From contig CAZFHZ010000003.1 of NCBI GenBank assembly GCA_964519015.1, positions 15,608-79,607 of the forward strand: a stretch of 64,000 bases of DNA, in the 5' to 3' direction. Position 1 is the stretch's first letter. Every line of letters starts with the position of its first letter. Source of the DNA: CAZFHZ01 sp964519015 (GTDB taxonomy: Bacteria; Blakebacterota; Blakebacteria; Blakebacterales; CAYUVJ01). Shown here one piece after another: positions 58,806 to 64,000 of this stretch. The translations under genes were made by a program, and so were the position numbers. The notes under the pieces were generated by a model. The model saw nothing but the letters and a program-made list of their open reading frames with translations, was not told the DNA's origin and did no database searches.

Positions 58806-59987
58806 TCACAGATCACGTACCGCCTTCAGGATGTAATAGCTGAGTACCACTTCGGGGGCATTGTGGGCGTCCCCGCATTGATAGCCGCCTCCTGTGCAAC
58901 CGAAGGCCACGACCACCAGGTCAAGGGTGGGGATCACGAACAGTTTCTCTCCTCCATACCCACTGGCCATGACGATACCGTTCCGATCCGTCCTTTGTCC
59001 TGTCCGGGGCAGATCGTACATCCACCACTGGTAGCCATAACGCGTCCGGCGCTGGTCTGATGGTGTCCAGGGGTAGAAGGATGCCTCGATCCACTCCTGC
59101 GGGATGATCCTCTCTCCATTCCACATCCCGCCCTGCAGGCTTAACTGTCCCAACTTCGCCAGGTCACGCCCCCGCATGTAGAGCCCACCGTCGGAGTCGG
59201 CGAGACCATCCGCCATGTGATTCCAGGTATAGTCGTTGATCTCAAGGGGACCGAAAAGCACCGCATCGGCATAGGCATCGGCCTGGAGACCGCTCACGTT
59301 ACGGACGATCGCGGAGAGAAGTGCCGAGCAGCCTCCGGAGTAGAGGAACTTCGTCCCCGGTACGTTCACCAGCGGCTTCGTGAGGACGTAACGGGCCGCA
59401 TCGTTCGCTTGAAGGAGATGGATACCATCTCGATCGCGTTCGCTTGGGTCCTTCTGGTCCCATTCCAGGCCGGCGGTCATCGTCAGCACGTGATGAAGTG
59501 TGATGGTCTGCTTATCCGGTTCACGCTGGAAGATGTCGGCATGTTCGGGGAAGAAGTCCATCAGCGGTTGTTCGTCATCGAGGATAAGCCCTTGTTCGAC
59601 GGCAGCGCCCACCAGCAATGACATCACACTCTTGGTGGCCGAGGCGAGGAAGTGTGGAGTCTCCACCCCGGTGCCGGATACGTAGTATCCCTCGAAGACG
59701 AGCGTCCCATGACGGACGATGAGCAAGGCATCAACCCCGTCGATATCCCTCTCTCTCAGTTGGTAGTCGAGGAGGGCGAGGTGATCCAGGTCGAAACCGT
59801 GATCCGTCGGGGAACCCACCGCCCACCCGTCATCGAGAAGTGCCGGGGTGGCCGGTGCTTCCATGTCCGGCCATACGGCTTCTTGGGTGCAGGCACACAC
59901 GACCATCACGAGGATGAGTGCCGCCAGCCGACCCGGAGGTGCGCTTCGGCGCAGTCGGGCTGCACGTTTGCTGTCCAGCGAAGGCAT
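58806..59987 (-). CDS. Exported beta-lactamase-fold serine hydrolase (NylB/class C-like)
   Basis: A 393-residue hydrolase with a lipoprotein-like leader (LAALILVMVVCACTQ). The catalytic motif SATKS (S-x-x-K) lies in HFLASATKSVMSLLVG, the Tyr motif is FLYSGGCSALL, and GYGGEKLFVIP near the C-terminus stands for the third motif. It fits the beta-lactamase/6-aminohexanoate-dimer hydrolase-like group: peptidase, esterase or amidase acting outside the cytoplasm. Resistance function should not be assumed. It lies 2 bases behind the beta-barrel gene, so they form a unit. Confidence 0.88.
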   Translation of the reverse strand: MPSLDSKRAARLRRSAPPGRLAALILVMVVCACTQEAVWPDMEAPATPALLDDGWAVGSPTDHGFDLDHLALLDYQLRERDIDGVDALLIVRHGTLVFEGYYVSGTGVETPHFLASATKSVMSLLVGAAVEQGLILDDEQPLMDFFPEHADIFQREPDKQTITLHHVLTMTAGLEWDQKDPSERDRDGIHLLQANDAARYVLTKPLVNVPGTKFLYSGGCSALLSAIVRNVSGLQADAYADAVLFGPLEINDYTWNHMADGLADSDGGLYMRGRDLAKLGQLSLQGGMWNGERIIPQEWIEASFYPWTPSDQRRTRYGYQWWMYDLPRTGQRTDRNGIVMASGYGGEKLFVIPTLDLVVVAFGCTGGGYQCGDAHNAPEVVLSYYILKAVRDL

Positions 59988-59989
59988 GA

Positions 59990-60664
59990 CTATTGAGATC
60001 TCCGCGACAGGAGGTACCCGAGCGATATCCGGATCGACAATCGCCGGGCAGGACCGGGAGGCAGGATATCCTTCTTGATATCCCGCAGACCCAGGCCGAG
60101 TACCAGGTCGAATTCCAACCTGCCCGTCCCGACCGGGAGACCAACCCCCAGGCCGGCAAGTACACCATAGTCCGAGGATCTCCAGTCGGTGCCGACCAGC
60201 GGGTCGTCCAAGCTTGTCTCGCCAACGATCGCCACACCGGTCATCCGCCCCTGCACCAGATATCCGGCCGAGAGTCCTGCTATAAGACAGGGTGAGATCC
60301 TGGTCGGCAAACGAAGCCTGAGGACGATCGGAACATCGAGGTAATCCAGCTCGACATTGCCGGGATGGGCACTCCTGGCGTTGTATCCATACTGACCGAG
60401 TAACAGGGAAGCTTCCGCCGAGAGAAACCTGTTGAACGCGACTGCTGCACTCACACCCGCGTGAAGCCCGGGTCTGATATTCACAGCGGACGCGGAGGGG
60501 TCATCGAACAGAACAGCCGAGAGGTTCAGCCCGATCCGGGGACCGATCGAGACGGGCTGAGCCGTCGCGGTGGAGGCGCACACGACCATCAAGAATCCAG
60601 CCAAGGCAACCGGACGGAAACTTCTGTTTCGGGGAAGGCATTTCATGCCCGTCCAGCCACTCAT
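59990..60664 (-). CDS. Outer-membrane beta-barrel protein (PorT-like)
   Basis: A 224-residue exported protein. Signal peptide: FRPVALAGFLMVVCASTATAQ. The mature region alternates beta-strands and Gly turns typical of eight- to ten-strand OMP barrels (IGPRIGLNLSAVLFDDP, LHAGVSAAVAFNRFLSAEASLLLGQYGYN region, LDYLDVPIVLRLRLP, DYGVLAGLGVGLPVG, LSIRISLGYLLSRRSQ end). ATG 60662-60664 is used; ATG 60644-60646 is also possible. Next gene is the serine hydrolase 2 bases away. Confidence 0.8.
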   Translation of the reverse strand: MSGWTGMKCLPRNRSFRPVALAGFLMVVCASTATAQPVSIGPRIGLNLSAVLFDDPSASAVNIRPGLHAGVSAAVAFNRFLSAEASLLLGQYGYNARSAHPGNVELDYLDVPIVLRLRLPTRISPCLIAGLSAGYLVQGRMTGVAIVGETSLDDPLVGTDWRSSDYGVLAGLGVGLPVGTGRLEFDLVLGLGLRDIKKDILPPGPARRLSIRISLGYLLSRRSQ

Positions 60665-60789
60665 TCCAGTGCCCCCCACCCCCCCAAGGAGATGAACATC
60701 GGCCCGAGGAGTTCGATCGGTCGAACATCGTTGCTCGATAGCTGGTGATACGGGGTTATCGAGGAAGAGTTCGAGAGAGGACTTGACTT

Positions 60790-60822
60790 GAACAGTGTTC
60801 GGTATTATCCTGAACAGTGTTC
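60790..60822. promoter_or_regulatory. Twin palindromic operator upstream of TetR gene
   Basis: The perfect palindrome GAACAGTGTTC occurs at 60790-60800 and 60812-60822, 22 bases apart (about two helical turns), 11-44 bases ahead of the tetR ATG and in the divergent interval toward the beta-barrel gene. A likely TetR-family operator; regulator assignment is inferred. Confidence 0.75.
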
Positions 60823-60833
60823 GGAGATGACTC

Positions 60834-61532
60834 ATGGCTAAACCAACGAACAGACCGCTCGGCATCCGCGCGCAGCGCCGCGCCCGCAAGCAGGCCCGCA
60901 TCCTGGCCGCGGCCCGCGCCCTCTTGCGCCGGCACGGACACGAGCGTCTCTCCCTGCGCCACGTCGCCCGCCGCGCCCGGATGAGCCCGGCCGGGATGTA
61001 CGAGTTCTTCAAGAACCGGGAGCACCTGCTCGACACTTTGGCCACCGAGGCCAACGAGACGCTCCTCACCGCGCTCCGTGGCGCCTCCGCCGACGTGGCG
61101 GACCCGGTCGAGCGCCTGGTCAGGCTGGGCATCGCCTACATCGGTTTCGCCCAGGAGCGCCCCACGGACTTCCAGCTCCTCTTCGGTCGGCGCTCGACGC
61201 GTCGCTCACTGGCCGAGGACATTCCCGCGGACTCCGAGTACGCGGTGATACGCACCGCTCTCGCCGACCTCGTGAGCGCAGGGAAGTCCGGTGAGACGGA
61301 CCCGCGGTACCTCGAGATACTGGCTTACGGCTTCTGGTCGATGATCCACGGGATGGCTGTGCTGCAGCTCACGCACCTCTCCGATTTCGGCGCCGACTTC
61401 GCCACCGCACACCGTCTGCTGCTCGAGAGCACGGCCCGCTCGTGGCAGCGCATGGCTGGGACCAGGGTCCCTTGCTCCCCTGCCCCTGGCGGCAGTACCC
61501 CCCCTCCGGAGCCCAAGCCGGGTAGGCCCTGA
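60834..61532 (+). CDS. TetR/AcrR-family transcriptional regulator
   Basis: A 232-residue repressor-type protein. The N-terminal HTH reads ILAAARALLRRHGHERLSLRHVARRARMSPAGMYEFFKNREHLLD (by parts), followed by an all-helical ligand domain (RLVRLGIAYIGFAQERPTDFQLLFG). Tail is Pro-rich. The ATG lies 11 bases past a twin palindrome. High G+C. It probably controls itself, the small membrane protein downstream and perhaps the divergent beta-barrel gene; inducer unknown. Confidence 0.92.
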   Translation: MAKPTNRPLGIRAQRRARKQARILAAARALLRRHGHERLSLRHVARRARMSPAGMYEFFKNREHLLDTLATEANETLLTALRGASADVADPVERLVRLGIAYIGFAQERPTDFQLLFGRRSTRRSLAEDIPADSEYAVIRTALADLVSAGKSGETDPRYLEILAYGFWSMIHGMAVLQLTHLSDFGADFATAHRLLLESTARSWQRMAGTRVPCSPAPGGSTPPPEPKPGRP

Positions 61533-61610
61533 GGCCGAGTCGACAGTAGCTGAGCGACTCGGACCGGAGTTGCCGACCGCACAAGTACACTGCGCTGTTA
61601 CAGGAGACCG

Positions 61611-62024
61611 ATGACCATGGACTTCATCACGAAGATTCGCGAAGGGATCACCCGCCCTCGAGTGGCCATCTACTTGAAGGTCGTGGCTGTCTTCACGCTT
61701 CTGGGTGCCCTATCCCATCTCTCCAGCATCATGGGCTTCATCGGGGGTCCCTGGGTGGACAAGCCCTGGTACTTCCGAACGGCCGATGTGGTGCTCCTGC
61801 TCGCCGATCTGGCGGTTTTCTGGGGACTGTGGCGGACGAGGTTCTGGGGTGTGGTCGCGTGGGTGGGCGCCGTGATCTTCCTTCAGGCCGTCCCGATGCT
61901 GCTCCTCATCCAGTTCGCCACGCCCGATCCAGGTCTGCGGGCGACCTGGTACGGCATGCTGGTGACGCACGCGGTGATGCTGGGCATCTTCCTGCTGCTT
62001 CTGCCTCGCAAGTCGCACCCTTGA
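61611..62024 (+). CDS. Small integral membrane protein
   Basis: A 137-residue membrane protein with four hydrophobic helices (VVAVFTLLGALSHLSSIMGF, VVLLLADLAVFWGLW, WVGAVIFLQAVPMLLLIQF, HAVMLGIFLLLLP) and short loops; this layout resembles DUF-type four-helix proteins. GGAG precedes the ATG. It lies 78 bases after the TetR gene and is its most likely target. Function unknown. Confidence 0.78.
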   Translation: MTMDFITKIREGITRPRVAIYLKVVAVFTLLGALSHLSSIMGFIGGPWVDKPWYFRTADVVLLLADLAVFWGLWRTRFWGVVAWVGAVIFLQAVPMLLLIQFATPDPGLRATWYGMLVTHAVMLGIFLLLLPRKSHP

Positions 62025-62092
62025 ACCTGGTGAGTGCGGGCGTGGAGTGACCGGACGCCGCATCAGCCCGACCAGACGCGGCACTGATATTC

Positions 62093-63352
62093 TCAGTGAA
62101 TCACCAGGCGATACTGTCTCACTTGGGGCGTGCCCGATTCATCCTCGGAATAGATGAGCAAACGGTCGTCGCCGATGAAAGGTGGAGGGAAGAACAGACT
62201 GCCGGCTGGAACCGGCAGGGAGCCCAGGAACGCACCCTCAGAATCGAAGACATCGAAGAAGTGCCCATCTCGCCAGCGCGGATTGCTCCGAAGCACCGAC
62301 GGATCGGGGGAGTCCTCGACGCCGTTCTCCTGAATCCGGCCGGGCCCGGCCCTCAACACCCATATGCGGTCGACCGTATCGGGGTAGAATGCCTCAAAGG
62401 CCGGCTTCTGTGCTGGGATCGGTGGGCCGTTCCAGACCCACCCGGGCTGCACCCGGTTCCGGCTGGCCGTCGCCCACCGCTCGTACCAGGCAGCTTCATC
62501 ACGCTTGACGGGGATCCGGCTGTGCGGCTTCTCGACCCGGAGGACCGTGCCATCGGGATGATGAATCTCGAAACGATAGCGATCGGAGATCCCCGCCACC
62601 ATCCGACGGCTGGAAGTAAAGGCATATACGACCTGTGGTGAGAAGGGTACCGGGATCCACCCGTTCCGGCCTTCATAGCTGGCCGTCAGGCGCCACGGTT
62701 CGAACTTAAAGACGGGAACGGGAATCGTGTCCTGCACGGTACCGACGGGGGTGCATCGGGCCATGCCGTAACGCCACTTCTGGGGATCGGTGTCATAGTG
62801 GACCAGGATGAGCGTGTAGAGGTGCCCCTCGGGTGTCATGACCATCTGCCGGCCGCCACCAAAGGCACCCCGGATCGGCCAGCGCTCGAGTACCTCACCA
62901 TCCGGGGAGTACACGTTCAGCCGGCCGACCGATCCATCACGTACGTAGATCCGCCCGGTCACCGGATGAACCGCGATACTCATCGGCTCGCGGAACTCGC
63001 CGGGACCGTCTCCCAAGCGGCCCACATCGAACAGATGACGTCCATCCTCGGCGTAGATCCTCAGGGCAGGAATCGCATGATCGAGGATGTAGATACGATC
63101 ACCCCGGTTCCAGAGACTCTGTACGTTACCTAGCAGGTACTGTGGATCGCCATTGTTCTGACCGATGCTGAGTTCTTCAACGAGCTCCGCCCGACCCTCC
63201 CATACCGAGCCGCTGATGGTTCGGACGACGGTGACCGATCCCTCTGTCGAACGTTCGGCTTTCCAGGAACCACCAACAGTCGTGCGATCAGACGAACAGG
63301 CTGTCAGCAGTACTGATGATATGACAATTATGCTTGCCGCCCGGCGGCACAT
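62093..63352 (-). CDS. 6-bladed beta-propeller lipoprotein
   Basis: A 419-residue exported lipoprotein. Leader and lipobox: IIVISSVLLTACSS. The body has six-bladed propeller features: IYILDHAIPALRIYAEDGRHLFDVGR, GDGPGEFREPMSIAVHP, GRIYVRDGSVGRLNVYSPDGEVL (each quoted within limits by parts) and FFDVFDSEGAFLG near the end, typical of NHL/BF-type six-bladed proteins. ATG 63350-63352 with GAGG six bases upstream is preferred to an ATG at 63421. Binding role unknown. Codon use is high-G+C in the body with a more A+T-rich start. Confidence 0.85.
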   Translation of the reverse strand: MCRRAASIIVISSVLLTACSSDRTTVGGSWKAERSTEGSVTVVRTISGSVWEGRAELVEELSIGQNNGDPQYLLGNVQSLWNRGDRIYILDHAIPALRIYAEDGRHLFDVGRLGDGPGEFREPMSIAVHPVTGRIYVRDGSVGRLNVYSPDGEVLERWPIRGAFGGGRQMVMTPEGHLYTLILVHYDTDPQKWRYGMARCTPVGTVQDTIPVPVFKFEPWRLTASYEGRNGWIPVPFSPQVVYAFTSSRRMVAGISDRYRFEIHHPDGTVLRVEKPHSRIPVKRDEAAWYERWATASRNRVQPGWVWNGPPIPAQKPAFEAFYPDTVDRIWVLRAGPGRIQENGVEDSPDPSVLRSNPRWRDGHFFDVFDSEGAFLGSLPVPAGSLFFPPPFIGDDRLLIYSEDESGTPQVRQYRLVIH

Positions 63353-63538
63353 ACCGATCCTCGCTAACACCGGCCAGAGCATCCAGACACCTTTGAATCG
63401 GTTCCATCTCGAATTCAGCATCGATGCCCGATCTCAACTGCGATAGATGAATACGAGTATCTATCGATTGGATGCCGGGAGAGAAAAATTGGTTGGTACT
63501 GCCTATAACCGCAGAATGAATCCATATGAGGCGCAGAG

Positions 63539-63552
63539 CGGGGTGCCGCCTC
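63539..63552 (+). repeat. Copy C of the tRNA-Cys-end repeat
   Basis: CGGGGTGCCGCCTC matches copy B over 14 bases, with the same GGCGCAG a few bases before (63529-63535). The interval 63353-63632 holds this repeat and no gene. Confidence 0.6.
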
Positions 63553-63632
63553 TATATCCCCTCCAGATCTGTAGCTCTGATGCAACTGTTTCGCGCACGT
63601 GTCGTAATAGTCGATACGGATAGTTGCTTTGA

Positions 63633-64000
63633 ATGAAACGTACCAATGTTCGGGGTTTCATTGTGATAAGACGTATATCAATAGTGCAAATACTTCTGGT
63701 TTGTTTATCGGCGTGTTCCTGTACGCGCGCAGTTGAGCCATCAGGACCAATTGCCAGATGGGGAAGCACTCCGATCATTGATGGTGTGATTGACTCGGGG
63801 GAATGGGACGACGCGGAAATTGTGCGAGCAGGTACAACTGAACAATTCAGGATCAAGCACGACGGCGTAAACCTGTATGTTGCCGTCAAAGCCGGCGGAG
63901 GTGAGCTCCGGTTCAACACAGATAAAGGTCTACGCATCCTCCATTGGTCTGCCCAGTTGGGTTCTGCGGAATATTCAAAGTCTGAATCATCGACTCAAAC
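63633..64000 (+). CDS. Partial exported lipoprotein, CBM9/DOMON-like start
   Basis: An ATG at 63633 opens a frame that runs off the right edge (122 residues visible). It has a lipoprotein leader (VQILLVCLSACSC), then a segment ARWGSTPIIDGVIDSGEWDD that looks like the start of a CBM9/DOMON-type carbohydrate-binding or sugar/heme-binding domain (xIDGxxDxxEW pattern), and a following strand YVAVKAGGGELRF. The product continues beyond the window. A+T-rich relative to the backbone. The antisense reading frame 63503-63937 is rejected in its favour. Confidence 0.7.
   Translation, partial: MKRTNVRGFIVIRRISIVQILLVCLSACSCTRAVEPSGPIARWGSTPIIDGVIDSGEWDDAEIVRAGTTEQFRIKHDGVNLYVAVKAGGGELRFNTDKGLRILHWSAQLGSAEYSKSESSTQ

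Noticed and set aside
63503..63937. 144-residue minus-strand frame at the right end
   Set aside because: It is antisense to a better-supported plus-strand lipoprotein start with signal peptide, and spans the repeat C region.

Overview
This is a G+C-rich bacterial chromosome segment from a Gram-negative-type cell: it carries outer-membrane-style lipoproteins, a signal-peptide beta-barrel protein, a Tat-exported MsrP and a diguanylate cyclase. Gene content (paired 2-oxoacid:ferredoxin oxidoreductases, HdrA, beta-propeller lipoproteins, serine hydrolases, der-plsY-gpsA-MerR order) would suit Gemmatimonadota or a related lineage, but this placement is a weak inference. Nearly all long antisense reading frames are G+C shadows.

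Positions 1-13020 form a low-potential electron-transfer region. A minus-strand operon runs marR-korD-korA-korB-korC-hdrA and continues off the left edge. hdrA is a tandem, two-module HdrA interrupted by one in-frame UGA exactly at the second Cys of the conserved C-x-x-C of module one. A SECIS-like hairpin with a GGUC loop follows the UGA, and selA (selenocysteine synthase) lies in the same window, so the gene reads as a 1032-residue selenoprotein. A second oxidoreductase is split: korD-korA-korB on the minus strand (10716-13020) and its likely gamma subunit on the plus strand (7101), followed by a 993-residue tandem GlnE/GlnD-like nucleotidyltransferase. The MarR regulator has a C-terminal four-Cys cluster and two tandem palindromes just downstream of its promoter -10.

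Positions 13156-22000 hold small unknown genes, msrQ-msrP with two thioredoxin-fold proteins (envelope redox and repair), a secreted SH3-like protein, apt, acylphosphatase, an M3-like peptidase, a GGEEF protein, a 54-residue Cys-rich protein and a small HTH protein whose promoter overlaps that of rhaA. Positions 22070-33117 hold rhaA, three tRNAs, surE-pcm-membrane protein-HAD phosphatase-GT81-like synthase (glucosylglycerate-type solute), and MerR-gpsA-plsY-der-DUF512. A homopolymer-rich block at 33210-33375 looks like poor sequence.

Positions 33443-56418 hold miaA-mutL-ubiA-lipoprotein, a 1075-residue membrane spermidine-synthase-like fusion, an orphan histidine/aromatic ammonia-lyase, smc-selA, tRNA-Gly, an M28 peptidase, an SLC13-type transporter, an Ntn hydrolase, a glycerophosphodiesterase, a GYD protein and tRNA-Cys.

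From tRNA-Cys to the right edge the composition becomes visibly more A+T-rich in places, and genes are accessory: beta-propeller lipoproteins, a NylB-like serine hydrolase, a beta-barrel protein, TetR with a twin palindrome, and a truncated lipoprotein. The last bases of tRNA-Cys recur at 58726 and 63539, suggesting remnants of integration at this tRNA. No integrase, IS transposase, CRISPR array or rRNA was seen.
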